A DNA stretch of 64,000 bases from Mixta tenebrionis (GCF_006517625.1 NZ_VHQI01000005.1:248341-312340); one strand, 5' to 3'. Shown: positions 34,384-43,287, counted from the first letter of the stretch. Numbers and translations: made by a program. Notes: generated from the letters alone by a model not told the origin.

Positions 34384-35247
34384 ATGAGTAAACAAGAGGG
34401 TATCAATACCATCAACAAGGCGATGGCCGCGCTGCCTACTCGACTGTCTGATACGATCCTAAAACACATACACTCGCTTACTGAATATGAACCTGTGATC
34501 GGTATTATGGGGAAAACAGGATCAGGAAAATCCAGCTTGTGTAACGCCTTATTTGCCGGAGAAGTCTCACCAGTTAGTGATGTTACTGCCTGTACCCGAG
34601 AACCACTACGCTTTCGTTTGAAGGTCGGTGAGCGTTATATGACGATCGTTGACCTTCCAGGTGTGGGAGAAAACAGTGCCCGCGATACCGAGTATGCCGC
34701 GCTGTACCGTGAACAACTTCCCCGACTCGACCTAGTATTGTGGCTGATTAAGGCTGATGACCGCGCACTGGCAGTGGATGAGCACTTTTATCATCAGGTT
34801 ATTGGTGAGGTATACCGGCATAAGGTGATGTTTGTTATCAGCCAGTCGGACAAGGCCGAGCCCACCAGCGTTAATGGTCAATTGTCCATGGCGCAGAAGC
34901 AGAATGTCAGCCGCAAAATCTGCCTGCTGCATGAACTGTTCCAGCCCGTACATCCGGTGTGTGCCGTGTCGGTCCGTCTGCAGTGGGGGCTGCAGGTGAT
35001 GGCCGAGCGAATAATTAAGTGTCTGCCACGCGAAGCCACCAGCCCAGTGGTGTCGCAACTGCAGCATCCCTTTCGCACAGCAGCAGTCCAGGAGAAAGCG
35101 CGTGACGATTTTGGTGAAACGGTCGGCGCGGTACTGGACACGGTAAGTGCTTTCCCACTCATACCGGCTCCGGTACGTGCCGTAATACAGGCCGTCCGTA
35201 ACACCGTGGTATCCGTTGCCCGTACTGTGTGGGATTTCTTCTTCTAA
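34384..35247 (+). CDS. yfjP: YfjP/YeeP-type GTPase
   Basis: 287 residues from the ATG at 34384 (AGGAAAA upstream), the same length as K-12 YfjP. Ras-like GTPase: P-loop GKTGSGKSS (43-51), switch region TACTREP, DLPGVGE (G3), and a G4-like SQSDKAEP. The C-terminal 70 residues are hydrophobic/helical (LIPAPVRAVIQAVRNTVVSVARTVWDFFF), suggesting membrane contact. A standard first gene of the CP4-57/CP4-44 core module; role undefined. Confidence 0.85.
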   Translation: MSKQEGINTINKAMAALPTRLSDTILKHIHSLTEYEPVIGIMGKTGSGKSSLCNALFAGEVSPVSDVTACTREPLRFRLKVGERYMTIVDLPGVGENSARDTEYAALYREQLPRLDLVLWLIKADDRALAVDEHFYHQVIGEVYRHKVMFVISQSDKAEPTSVNGQLSMAQKQNVSRKICLLHELFQPVHPVCAVSVRLQWGLQVMAERIIKCLPREATSPVVSQLQHPFRTAAVQEKARDDFGETVGAVLDTVSAFPLIPAPVRAVIQAVRNTVVSVARTVWDFFF

Positions 35248-35337
35248 GTATTTAACCCATCCCTGTTACTTCCCTAACCCTGTCTCCTGTGCGACGGGGA
35301 TTTTTTTATTTGTTTTTCCATTATGAGGAGTCTGCTT

Positions 35338-36159
35338 ATGACCCGTCTGGCCTCGCGCTTTGGTGCAGCAAATCTTATCCGCCGCGACCGTCCGTTAACC
35401 CGTGAAGAGTTGTTTCGAGTGGTCCCCAGCGTATTCAGCGAGGACAAACACGAATCCCGCAGCGAACGTTATACCTATATTCCAACCATCTCCCTGCTGG
35501 ACAGCCTGCAGCGGGAAGGCTTCCAGCCATTCTTTGCCTGTCAGACCCGTGTTCGCGATCCTGGCCGTCGTGAACATACGAAGCACATGCTGCGCCTGCG
35601 TCGGGAGGGGCAGATTACCGGTAAGCAGGTGCCGGAAATTATCCTGCTCAACTCCCATGATGGCTCAAGCTCTTACCAGATGTTGCCTGGCCTGTTCAGG
35701 GCTGTGTGTCAAAACGGCCTCGTCTGCGGTGAGTCGTTTGGCGAGGTACGGGTGCCGCACAAGGGGGATGTGGTGAGTCAGGTTATTGAGGGGGCGTATG
35801 AAGTACTGGGGATTTTTGACCGTGTGGAGGAAAAGCGGGATGCCATGCAGTCATTGCTGTTACCACCACCTGCGCAGCAGGCACTGGCAAAAGCCGCGCT
35901 AACTTATCGCTTTGGTGAGGACCACCAGCCGGTGACTGAATCGCAGATACTCTCCTCGCGCCGCTGGCAGGATGAAAGCAATGACCTGTGGACCATCTAT
36001 CAGCGGATTCAGGAAAACCTGATTAAGGGCGGACTCAGCGGGCGTAATGCTAAAGGCGGACGAACGCATACCCGTGCCGTACGTGGCATTGACGGGGACG
36101 TGAAGCTTAACCGTGCGCTGTGGGTGATGGCAGAAACACTGCTCACGCAACTGCAGTAG
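35338..36159 (+). CDS. yfjQ: YfjQ/YafZ-type DUF932 protein
   Basis: 273 residues from the ATG at 35338 (GAGGAG 7 nt upstream), equal to K-12 YfjQ. DUF932 pattern: TYIPTISLLDSLQREGF, TKHMLRLRRE, EIILLNSHDGSSSYQMLPGLFRAVCQNGLV. DUF932 proteins are common on plasmids and islands, probably DNA-related; function is unproven. Follows yfjP. Confidence 0.85.
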   Translation: MTRLASRFGAANLIRRDRPLTREELFRVVPSVFSEDKHESRSERYTYIPTISLLDSLQREGFQPFFACQTRVRDPGRREHTKHMLRLRREGQITGKQVPEIILLNSHDGSSSYQMLPGLFRAVCQNGLVCGESFGEVRVPHKGDVVSQVIEGAYEVLGIFDRVEEKRDAMQSLLLPPPAQQALAKAALTYRFGEDHQPVTESQILSSRRWQDESNDLWTIYQRIQENLIKGGLSGRNAKGGRTHTRAVRGIDGDVKLNRALWVMAETLLTQLQ

Positions 36160-36375
36160 ACGTTTCATGTTGCCACGTTGTTAATATCGGACACCACCTG
36201 TCCGCATCGCTATGTGCTCGTGTGCCTCAATCCCCCGGTTATAGCTTTTAACCCCCGTTACATCTGGCTTTTGCAGAAATAAAAAATAGTTTCTGCGTTG
36301 TCCATACCCTGTCCGCCCCCCTCTTTAAAGTAATCACATCATTTTCAGTCAGTTAACTTTCCTGGAGAACCTCTC

Positions 36376-37077
36376 ATGACACAGGCAGAACGCCGCCATG
36401 ACCGGCTGGCTGTCAGGCTGTCACTGATAATCAGCCGTCTGGTTGCGGGTGAAACGTTGAGCGTGCGCAAACTGGCGGCTGAGTTTGGCGTGTCAGTGCG
36501 CACGCTGCGGCGAGATTTTCGTGAACGGCTGATGTATCTGGACCTGGAGTATCAGTCCGGATACTGCCGCTTACGCACTGCTGGCAGTGAGATGCAGATG
36601 GTGCCCGACGTGCTTATCTTTGCCCACCGCAGCGGGCTGGCCGGGCTTTTTCCCGGCCTTGACCGCCGTCTGGTGAATGCACTGCTGATGTGCGATGAGT
36701 CTCCCTGCGTGATAGCACCAGCCAATCCGGTTCCTTCGCCTTCAGTAGCATTGTCTTTCTGGAGACTGATTCAGGCCATTACCGGGCGCAGGCGGGTGAC
36801 GCTGATTGCGGAGGGGCGACGCTGTGAGCGCCTGGCTCCCTGCCGGTTACTCATCCACCAGCAGACCTGGTATCTGGTGGCTGAATATGAAGGGCATATC
36901 GCCGTATTCACACTTGATGAAATCCATCTGATTCAGCCTTTGCAGGAGACTTTTCGCCGCAATGACAGTCTGTGCCGTCTGACTGAAGACCCGGTTTTCA
37001 TTCAGGCTTTACCCCATTTTCGCTTTATCCAGCAGTCACTGCTTACGTTTGTTCCGGCTGACAGCCCACCGGAATAG
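36376..37077 (+). CDS. yfjR: YfjR-type WYL/DeoR-like transcription regulator
   Basis: 233 residues, the same as K-12 YfjR. N-terminal winged helix ([25 protein letters not shown]), C-terminal WYL-like domain ([25 protein letters not shown]). WYL regulators in islands often respond to nucleotide ligands and control defence or cargo genes. Preceded by a 216-bp gap that probably holds its promoter. Confidence 0.85.
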   Translation: MTQAERRHDRLAVRLSLIISRLVAGETLSVRKLAAEFGVSVRTLRRDFRERLMYLDLEYQSGYCRLRTAGSEMQMVPDVLIFAHRSGLAGLFPGLDRRLVNALLMCDESPCVIAPANPVPSPSVALSFWRLIQAITGRRRVTLIAEGRRCERLAPCRLLIHQQTWYLVAEYEGHIAVFTLDEIHLIQPLQETFRRNDSLCRLTEDPVFIQALPHFRFIQQSLLTFVPADSPPE

Positions 37078-37117
37078 CGCAGGCATTGTTATCAACCCGG
37101 CAACAGGGAGGAGCCCT

Positions 37118-37354
37118 ATGCCCGTTATTGCCATTATCGCCATTGTTGTCATCGTCATCATTCTGAACAAAACCGGGGTGTCCGACAGTCTCGCGGCCCT
37201 GACCCTTGCCACTGTTGCCGCACTGCTGACGGGAGGTGGCGCAGCCGGTGCTGCCAGTGTCGCGCTGACACCGTTCGTCGGCGTGCCGGTGGGTATTTTC
37301 GTCGGCATTTATGTCTTTGCCAAAGTGGTACGTCTGATTTCAGGGAAAAAATAA
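37118..37354 (+). CDS. ypjK: YpjK-like small membrane protein
   Basis: 78 residues from the ATG at 37118 (GGGAGGAG upstream). Two hydrophobic stretches: VIAIIAIVVIVIIL and a glycine/alanine-rich LATVAALLTGGGAAGAASVALTPFVGVPVGIFVGIYVFAKVV. It occupies the position of K-12 ypjK, between yfjR and the YfjS lipoprotein gene, whose ATG overlaps its stop. Small inner-membrane protein of unknown role. Confidence 0.7.
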   Translation: MPVIAIIAIVVIVIILNKTGVSDSLAALTLATVAALLTGGGAAGAASVALTPFVGVPVGIFVGIYVFAKVVRLISGKK

Positions 37355-37797
37355 TGAAATGTAAAACACTACCTCTGCTGGCGATGGTTGCCACCACTCT
37401 GTTTCTGAGCGCCTGCGATGACAGGAGTGATGACCTGAAAGCTATCAGTAAATTTAAGGACCTCACGCCTCCGCGCTTCAGCGATGTGGTCAGTCGGCAG
37501 GATGATGTCAGCGAAGAATGGTCACAGGTTGGCTTTTCATCAGGTCTCACCCTGCAGGTCTTACGTACCCGTGAGTCGCCCGATGGCTGCGAGGGCGGTA
37601 GTTACTACTACCTCGTGGATATGCAGGAAAAAACCATCCAGCCGCTGATGAATGCGCTGTGTATTGCCGATAACATCAAACTGGAATACCAGGAGGTGAC
37701 GGACCCGTATACCAAAGAAAAATACTTTGAGTACGCCCATGACGGCAAACTGATGGGGCAGCTACTGATACCCTCGAACCCTGACAATCAGGAATAA
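37354..37797 (+). CDS. yfjS: YfjS-like lipoprotein
   Basis: 147 residues. N-terminal lipoprotein signal MKCKTLPLLAMVATTLFLSAC with lipobox LSAC (Cys21), mature sequence acidic. Matches the position and nature of K-12 YfjS. ATG overlaps the ypjK stop. Envelope location, function unknown. Confidence 0.78.
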   Translation: MKCKTLPLLAMVATTLFLSACDDRSDDLKAISKFKDLTPPRFSDVVSRQDDVSEEWSQVGFSSGLTLQVLRTRESPDGCEGGSYYYLVDMQEKTIQPLMNALCIADNIKLEYQEVTDPYTKEKYFEYAHDGKLMGQLLIPSNPDNQE

Positions 37798-37819
37798 AAC
37801 AACGACAAAGGAGACAAGA

Positions 37820-38287
37820 ATGACAATACTTTCACTAAGTCGGTTTATGCTGGCGGGTGTACTGCTCGCGAGCTTTAATGCCTCTGCTATCCCGGGGTTC
37901 TGGCAGCAGGGTTACGGTCAGGGCAATACGGAATACAGCGTGACCGAAGCCAGCGGAAAGACGTTTACCATCAACTGCACAGGGAACCCGGACCAGAATG
38001 GTTTCTATCAGCATTCAGTCTTTCTTACCCTTGCCGATGACAAGATGGTCAGTTCGCACGATGACGACACTACTATCACCGTAGTGATGGATCACCAGCA
38101 GTACATTATTCCGTCCAGCCTGGGCTGGCGTAACGGCGATAACGCCTGGTTTGACTTCATCAGCAATATCTCTGAGGCCGGGCAGTTCGACGTCTACGTC
38201 AATGACCACAAAGCAGGGACCTTCACTGCGGACCGGAAGAACGCTGAGAAAGTTCTGTCCACTCTCGGAGACTGCAGCAACGACTGA
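37820..38287 (+). CDS. yfjT: YfjT-like secreted protein
   Basis: 155 residues, equal to K-12 YfjT. Sec signal peptide ([21 protein letters not shown], cleavage after ASA near residue 24), then a beta-rich periplasmic domain (TIVVMDH-like strands, [22 protein letters not shown]). GGAG before the ATG. Completes the yfjP-T block; function unknown. Confidence 0.8.
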   Translation: MTILSLSRFMLAGVLLASFNASAIPGFWQQGYGQGNTEYSVTEASGKTFTINCTGNPDQNGFYQHSVFLTLADDKMVSSHDDDTTITVVMDHQQYIIPSSLGWRNGDNAWFDFISNISEAGQFDVYVNDHKAGTFTADRKNAEKVLSTLGDCSND

Positions 38288-38312
38288 TAGTAGTATCTTC
38301 CCCAGCAAATCC

Positions 38313-38345
38313 ACCCCGACAGCTAGCAGGCTGCCGGGGTTTTCT
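38313..38345 (+). terminator. Terminator after yfjT-like gene
   Basis: CCCCG-CAG paired with CTG-CGGGG, followed by TTTTCTTTT. Confidence 0.65.
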
Positions 38346-38363
38346 TTTATCAGGAGCCCGAAA

Positions 38364-38603
38364 ATGACCCAATCCGTGTTGCTGCCACCGGGGCCTTTCA
38401 CCCGGAGACAAGCGCAAGCGGTCACTACCACGTACAGCAATATCACACTCGAAGACGACCAGGGCAGTCACTTCCGTCTGGTGGTTCGTGATACTGAAGG
38501 CCGGATGGTCTGGCGGGCATGGAACTTTGAGCCGGATGCCGGTGAAGGTCTTAACCGCTATATCCGCACCTCAGGCATCCGTACAGACACGGCCACCCGC
38601 TGA
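38364..38603 (+). CDS. YkfF-like DUF905 protein
   Basis: 79 residues from the ATG at 38364 with AGGAG 8 nt upstream; a longer frame reaching back to 38151 lies inside yfjT and is not real. Pattern of DUF905/Ykf[22 protein letters not shown], then [17 protein letters not shown] and [10 protein letters not shown] standard gene of CP4-6/CP4-57-like modules; function unknown. Confidence 0.78.
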   Translation: MTQSVLLPPGPFTRRQAQAVTTTYSNITLEDDQGSHFRLVVRDTEGRMVWRAWNFEPDAGEGLNRYIRTSGIRTDTATR

Positions 38604-38656
38604 TCGCGAAGCATTTACCCGCATTCACCTCCCCGAACACACTTTATATCCCCATA

Positions 38657-38682
38657 CGCCAGCCATCGCCGCTGGCGTTTTT
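38657..38682 (+). terminator. Hairpin terminator before antirestriction gene
   Basis: ACGCCAGC, 6-nt loop, GCTGGCGT, then TTTTT. It stands 20 nt before the next start. Confidence 0.7.
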
Positions 38683-38700
38683 ATTGACGGAGACATACCC

Positions 38701-39159
38701 ATGACAACACAGACGCAGCACGACCTCGCACCCGCTAACCAACCCGAATTTGAACTGACCGTCACGCCGGTCCCCGATGAACAGCGTATCGATTTCTGGC
38801 CACAGTACTTTGGCGCTATCCCGCAGTGGCTACTCCTGGAGCCGCATATCTTCGCCTGGATGGACCGCTTCTGTGAGGGCTACAGCGGTGGTATCTGGTC
38901 GTTCTACACCCTCAGCAATGGCGGCGCATTTATGTCCCCCGAGCCTGACAACGATGAGACATGGCGTCTGTTTAACTGCCTGAACGGTAACGATGCCCAA
39001 ATGAGTGCAGAAGCAGCAGGTATTGCTGTCTGCCTGATTGCGTATAGCCACCATGCCTGCCGTACAGAATGTGACGCGATGACCGCACACTATTACCGCC
39101 TGCGGGAGTATGCCATGCAACATCCAGAGGCTCACGCCATTCTGCGTATTATCGACTGA
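38701..39159 (+). CDS. ArdB/KlcA antirestriction protein (YfjX/YafX type)
   Basis: 152 residues from the ATG at 38701; an upstream in-frame start at 38488 is inside the previous gene. Family features: RIDFWPQYFGAIPQWLLLEPHIFAWMDRFCEGYSGGIW and the C-terminal MTAHYYRLREYAMQHPEAHAILRIID. ArdB/KlcA inhibits type I restriction in trans. Its presence 4.6 kb from a type III restriction pair on the same island is notable. Confidence 0.9.
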   Translation: MTTQTQHDLAPANQPEFELTVTPVPDEQRIDFWPQYFGAIPQWLLLEPHIFAWMDRFCEGYSGGIWSFYTLSNGGAFMSPEPDNDETWRLFNCLNGNDAQMSAEAAGIAVCLIAYSHHACRTECDAMTAHYYRLREYAMQHPEAHAILRIID

Positions 39160-39174
39160 CCGAAGGAGCAACAG

Positions 39175-39651
39175 ATGAAACAGCTTTCCTTTTTACCCGG
39201 CGAGATGACGCCACAGGACCGGCGTCTCATTCAGCGGGCGCTCAGGGCTCTGGACCGCCACCTGCATGAGCCCGGCGTAGCCTTCACCTCTACCCACGCC
39301 GTACGTGAATGGCTGCGACTGCATATGGCCGCGCTTGAGCGGGAAGAGTTCCGGGTGTTGTATCTGGACAACCAGAATCAGTTGATTGCCCATGAAACGC
39401 TCTTCACCGGCACGATTAACCGCACCGAGGTGCATCCCCGGGAGGTGGTCAAACGTGCTCTGCACTTCAACGCGGCGGCGGTGATACTCGCGCATAACCA
39501 TCCTTCCGGCGAGACGACACCTAGCCAGGCCGACAAAACCCTCACGCAGCGACTGGTTCAGGTGCTTCAGCTGGTGGATATCCGCGTCCCTGACCACCTG
39601 ATTGTCGGTGGCAGGCAAATCTATTCGTTCGCAGAACACGGTCTGCTTTGA
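39175..39651 (+). CDS. RadC-like JAB-domain protein (YfjY/YkfG type)
   Basis: 158 residues. JAMM metal-binding motif HNHPSGETTPSQAD near 110-123, with Glu in EEFRVLYLD upstream. Classified historically as RadC, but not shown to act in DNA repair. 15 bp after the antirestriction gene, same operon. Confidence 0.88.
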   Translation: MKQLSFLPGEMTPQDRRLIQRALRALDRHLHEPGVAFTSTHAVREWLRLHMAALEREEFRVLYLDNQNQLIAHETLFTGTINRTEVHPREVVKRALHFNAAAVILAHNHPSGETTPSQADKTLTQRLVQVLQLVDIRVPDHLIVGGRQIYSFAEHGLL

Positions 39652-39659
39652 GGTATTAC

Positions 39660-39881
39660 ATGAAAATTATCAGTAAACGCAGGGCAATGACGATATACCG
39701 CCAGCATCCGCAGTCCCGGTTGTTTCCCTTCTGCACGGGTAAATACAAATGGTCTGGCAGCATCTGTCACTACGCCGGGCAGGAGGTTCAGGATATCAGC
39801 GGTGTGCTCGCGGTCTTCGCTGAACGCCGTCAGAACCGCAACGGCCCCTATGTCGTATTACGCAGCGTCACGCTGAATTAA
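39660..39881 (+). CDS. YkfH/YpjJ-like DUF987 protein
   Basis: 73 residues from the ATG at 39660, 8 bp after the radC stop. KIISKRRAMTIYRQHPQSRLFPFCTGKYKWSGS is the DUF987 front. Always found between the RadC-like and CbeA-like genes in such islands. Function unknown. Confidence 0.8.
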   Translation: MKIISKRRAMTIYRQHPQSRLFPFCTGKYKWSGSICHYAGQEVQDISGVLAVFAERRQNRNGPYVVLRSVTLN

Positions 39882-39904
39882 CACACGTTTAAGGAAGGCT
39901 AAAA

Positions 39905-40279
39905 TTGTCGAATAAAATACCGACAGTAAACCACGATATCACTGAACCCTGGTGGGGGCTTAAACGCAGTATCACGCCCTGTTTTGGCGCACGGCTGGTA
40001 CAGGCGGGCAACCGTCTGTATTATCTCGCTGACCGGGCCAACATCACCGGGCAGTTCAGCGACGCGGATTTACGGCATCTCGACCAGGCATTTCCACTGC
40101 TGCTCAAACAGCTTGAACTGATGCTCACCAGCGGTGAACTCAATCCCCGCCATCAGCACTGTGTCACCCTGTATGCAAAGGGACTGGTATGCGAGGCCGA
40201 CTCACTCGGGTCGTGCGGCTACATTTATGTGGCGATTTACCCCGGAGACTCCCCTGAAACCGGAGGTATGGCACCATGA
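39905..40279 (+). CDS. cbeA: CbeA/YfjZ-type antitoxin
   Basis: 124 residues with a TTG start (AAGGAAGGC 5-6 nt upstream). CbeA/YeeU family: EPWWGLKRSITPCFGARLVQ, then YYLADRANITGQFSDADLRHLDQAFP and SCGYIYVAIYP. These antitoxins act by promoting MreB/FtsZ bundling or, as YfjZ, by other means, and counter CbtA-type toxins (type IV). The toxin is not directly next to it here: one 215-residue gene intervenes. Confidence 0.87.
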   Translation: MSNKIPTVNHDITEPWWGLKRSITPCFGARLVQAGNRLYYLADRANITGQFSDADLRHLDQAFPLLLKQLELMLTSGELNPRHQHCVTLYAKGLVCEADSLGSCGYIYVAIYPGDSPETGGMAP

Positions 40280-40923
40280 GTCGGGTCATTTCCACCACGG
40301 TGTATCTGTCTGATGAACTCTCAGAGTCTGCCCGCGAGAAAGCTCGCGCCTGGTACTGCGAAGAGGGTGGGCTGGAGTATGAGTGGTACGACGCTGTTTA
40401 TGAGGATTTCATCCAGATTTGCAACATCCTGGGTGTAAGACTCAAAACACGTACCTTCACCACCACCGGCGGCAGATCCCACGAAAAAACCTGCATCTGG
40501 TTTTCCGGTTTCTGCTGTCAGGGGGATGGCGCCTGTTTCGAAGGTGATTACCGCTATCAGCCCGGTGCCGCACAACACATCAGAAAGCATGCGCCGCAGG
40601 ACGAAGTGCTTCACCGTATTGCTGATGAGCTGCAGGCAATTCAGCAGCGTAACCTCTGGCTGCTTCAGGCTGATATTCAGCATCAGGGGCGCTATTACCA
40701 TGAATACAGTATGCACATTACTGTTGAGCGTGATTCCCCCATCGGCCAGCAGGCCACCGACGACGCAGACTGTGTCCTGAGTGACGCGTTACGCGACTTG
40801 GCCCGCTGGTTATATCAGCAACTGGAAACGCAATATGACTGGCTGACCTCACCGGAAGCCGTGGATGAGGCGCTTATCGCCGGCGGTTACACCTTCACCG
40901 AAACCGGCCAGCGCCTCGGTTAA
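40276..40923 (+). CDS. Island protein inserted between cbeA and cbtA
   Basis: 215 residues; ATG overlaps the cbeA stop (ATGA-type). It begins SRVISTTVYLSDELSESAREKARAWYCEEG, then a Cys-containing FSGFCCQGDGACFEGDYRY. Similar proteins are annotated as antitoxin of a toxin-antitoxin stability system, but I know of no experiment. Possibly a third member of the toxin-antitoxin unit. Confidence 0.7.
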   Translation: MSRVISTTVYLSDELSESAREKARAWYCEEGGLEYEWYDAVYEDFIQICNILGVRLKTRTFTTTGGRSHEKTCIWFSGFCCQGDGACFEGDYRYQPGAAQHIRKHAPQDEVLHRIADELQAIQQRNLWLLQADIQHQGRYYHEYSMHITVERDSPIGQQATDDADCVLSDALRDLARWLYQQLETQYDWLTSPEAVDEALIAGGYTFTETGQRLG

Positions 40924-40982
40924 ACTTTTTCGTTACTCCCTTCCGGTTCATTTCTTACCTTCCACACAACAGAGAACACATT

Positions 40983-41360
40983 ATGCAGATTTTACCCTCA
41001 CTCCCGCCCGGAGCGGCATCGTCACACCCCACGCCTGTCGGCATCTGGCAGTCCCTGCTGTCGCATCTGCTGCAACAGCATTACGGGCTGACGCTCAACG
41101 ACACTCCGTTTGCTAACGACGGCGTCATTGAGCAGCATATCGACGCCGGCATCTCCCTGTGCGATGCGCTGAACGGTATCGTTGAAAAATATGAACTGGT
41201 CCGGACTGACCGTCCCGGATTCAGTATTGCAGTGCAGTCTCCGTTCATTACTCGTATCGATATTCTCCGCGCCAGAAAAGCCTGTGGCCTGATGAAACGT
41301 CGCGGCTACCGGACTGTTACCGACATCACCACCGGCAGATACAGCGGGGTAGCACGATGA
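40983..41360 (+). CDS. cbtA: CbtA/YeeV-type toxin
   Basis: 125 residues, the family size. Typical order: VGIWQSLLSHLLQQHYGLTLNDTPF, IEQHIDAGISLCDALNGIVEKYELVRTDR and C-terminal RIDILRARKACGLMKRRGYRTVTDITTGRY. CbtA toxins bind FtsZ and MreB and block cell division and elongation. The stop overlaps the DUF5983 start. Confidence 0.9.
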   Translation: MQILPSLPPGAASSHPTPVGIWQSLLSHLLQQHYGLTLNDTPFANDGVIEQHIDAGISLCDALNGIVEKYELVRTDRPGFSIAVQSPFITRIDILRARKACGLMKRRGYRTVTDITTGRYSGVAR

Positions 41361-41848
41361 AGCTGTCCATGACCGTGGAAGCCGGTGCGATTAACGTCCG
41401 GGCCCTTAATGGGGGCCGGATCGTCGTGGATATCGACGGTATTGAACTCGCCAGCCTGATCGACGTGGTCTGTGATAACAGGTATTCACTTCGCGTTGTC
41501 GACGGGTCTGATAAACAGGCCACTGAAGCCACGGTGCCGCCGTTTACCGCCCTGCCGGGTATCTGCTGCTCTACCGCCCATATCACCGAAGACGACAGCG
41601 CCCTGCTGTTTGCCCTTTCGCACCAGTATGAAAACTACGGCGAGTCGGAGTGGATCCACTATACAGGTTCGGGTTATCTGCTTCGTCTGGAAGCGTGGTC
41701 ATTTCCGGTTATGCGGCTCAAACGGCTGGGGCTGTCGAAAGCCTGCCGCCGGTTAGTCGTGACGCTTATTCGTCGTTATTCCATCAGCATCCTGCACCTT
41801 GATGCTTTCGGCGAACTCCTGCCAGGATTTGTCACCTTCGACTGGTAA
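41357..41848 (+). CDS. DUF5983 protein, toxin-linked
   Basis: 163 residues, overlapping cbtA by 4 bp. KLSMTVEAGAINVRALNGGRIVVDIDGIELA and CCSTAHITEDDSALLFALSHQYENYGESEWIHYTGSGY are as in DUF5983 proteins that follow cbtA on several pathogenicity islands. Function unknown; the coupling to cbtA suggests it modifies toxin action. Confidence 0.78.
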   Translation: MKLSMTVEAGAINVRALNGGRIVVDIDGIELASLIDVVCDNRYSLRVVDGSDKQATEATVPPFTALPGICCSTAHITEDDSALLFALSHQYENYGESEWIHYTGSGYLLRLEAWSFPVMRLKRLGLSKACRRLVVTLIRRYSISILHLDAFGELLPGFVTFDW

Positions 41849-41873
41849 CCCACTTCCCCACTGAGGTAAACAC

Positions 41874-42068
41874 ATGCCATTAACCACTGAAGAGGGGCTG
41901 CAGATCCTGATCTGCTGGCTGCAGGACAATATCGACTGTGGTACGGAAATCATCTTCGATAACGACGATACTCTCACCGATTCAGCAACACTCCTGCCCT
42001 CTGTTGAACAGGCCCTGAACGAGGTCCGGATGATACACTACCTCCGGCTTTTACTTTCTCCTCAATAA
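41874..42068 (+). CDS. DUF957/YeeW-like protein
   Basis: 64 residues, begins PLTTEEGLQILICWLQDNIDCGTEIIFDNDDTLTDSATLLP. Position after cbtA matches yeeW-type genes. Function unknown. A short hairpin with a T-rich tail (42093-42118) separates it from the next gene. Confidence 0.78.
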   Translation: MPLTTEEGLQILICWLQDNIDCGTEIIFDNDDTLTDSATLLPSVEQALNEVRMIHYLRLLLSPQ

Positions 42069-42143
42069 AACCACCTTCTTTACACGCATAAGCGCCAGCC
42101 CTCACCGGCAGGCGTTTTGTGCTTATATAAAGGAAAGAAAATT

Positions 42144-42992
42144 ATGTCAGAACACACTAATGCCGACCCTGAAGTCCTGACTGACCATACCGATGTGATT
42201 TGCTCCACCAGCATTGAACGTATTGTTACCGGGCGTAACGCCGCGCTTCAACAGACTGAATCACTTATCCACCAGCTTAACGATATCTCGACGCTGACCC
42301 GCAGTATCGGCGGCAAAAGTGCACTGGACTGGGCGATGAAGCAGGATTTCCGTTGCGGTTGCTGGTTGATGGAGAAACCACAGGCGGCGATGAAAGCCAT
42401 TACCCGCAATCTCGATCGCAGTATATGGCGAGACCTGATGAAGAAGTCGGGAATGCTGGCGCTCATGGACGCACAGGCCCGCGACGAGTGGTACAATAGC
42501 CTGGAGAAAGACGATATTCCCGCTGTTAGTGAAAAGAATATTCTTAGCACGTTTGAACAATTACACCACAGCAAAGGCGAAGTATTTGAGCGTGGGGTGA
42601 TCAACGTGTTTAAAGGGCTGAGCTGGGATTTTAAGAGCAATAGCCCGTGCAAGTTTGGGAAAAAGATCATCGTCACAGGGCTGGTCAAATATGATCGCTG
42701 GGGATTTGGGCTTAACTGGGGCTGGCAGCGTGACCGCTTAGCAGACCTTGAGCGTATGCTGGTGCTACTGGATGGAAAGCCAGTGCCCGATAACCGCGCT
42801 GACGTTACCCGTCGTCTCAGCGATCATATCCATGCTAATCAGCACAGCACCCGCTATAAGGATGAGATGTTTACCATCAGGTACTTCCGGAAGGGGACTG
42901 CGCATATCTCGTTTAAGCGGCCTGAACTGGTCGATAAACTGAACGACATCATTGTCCGGCACTATCTGGGGATGTTAGCGTGCGTTAACTGA
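42144..42992 (+). CDS. DUF4942 island protein
   Basis: 282 residues from the ATG at 42144 (AAAGGAAAG upstream). The family pattern is VTGRNAALQQTESLIHQLNDI, the MKQDFRCGCWLMEKPQAAMKAITRNLDRSIWRDLM block, and the C-terminal FTIRYFRKGTAHISFKRPELVDKLN. Last gene of the conserved module; no known function, though it is common in enterobacterial islands. It is followed by about 500 bp of non-coding sequence. Confidence 0.82.
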   Translation: MSEHTNADPEVLTDHTDVICSTSIERIVTGRNAALQQTESLIHQLNDISTLTRSIGGKSALDWAMKQDFRCGCWLMEKPQAAMKAITRNLDRSIWRDLMKKSGMLALMDAQARDEWYNSLEKDDIPAVSEKNILSTFEQLHHSKGEVFERGVINVFKGLSWDFKSNSPCKFGKKIIVTGLVKYDRWGFGLNWGWQRDRLADLERMLVLLDGKPVPDNRADVTRRLSDHIHANQHSTRYKDEMFTIRYFRKGTAHISFKRPELVDKLNDIIVRHYLGMLACVN

Positions 42993-43212
42993 ATCACAGG
43001 AATTGAGTAGTCCGTTCGGGAAGCTCCAATCAGCTTCCCCAAGACGCTAAACAACCGGGAGAATCCCCAATCTTTGTTCAATTACATTCCTGATTTCTCC
43101 CCTTCCAACGAATTGTAGAAGGCAATTATCGAGACAAGTTATTATCCAGATATGTTAGTGTTGAAGAGCGATAAAACCATCATAACTGATTGATATATAC
43201 CTATAATCAGCC

Positions 43213-43234
43213 TTAGGCCCAACGATAGGCCCAA
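43213..43234 (+). repeat. Integrase arm-type repeats, right end of island
   Basis: TTAGGCCCA (43213) and ATAGGCCCAA (43225) repeat the AGGCCCA motif with the same 11-bp spacing as at 23088/23099. They lie about 75-95 bp inside the right att. Confidence 0.65.
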
Positions 43235-43287
43235 TTGAAAAGTTGAATTATAATTTATTTAAAATAAAACAATTAATTATGCATCCA

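Noticed and set aside
38151-38363. N-terminal extension of the YkfF-like protein
   Set aside because: It is a shifted frame of the yfjT gene; the ATG at 38364 has its own AGGAG and matches the family start.
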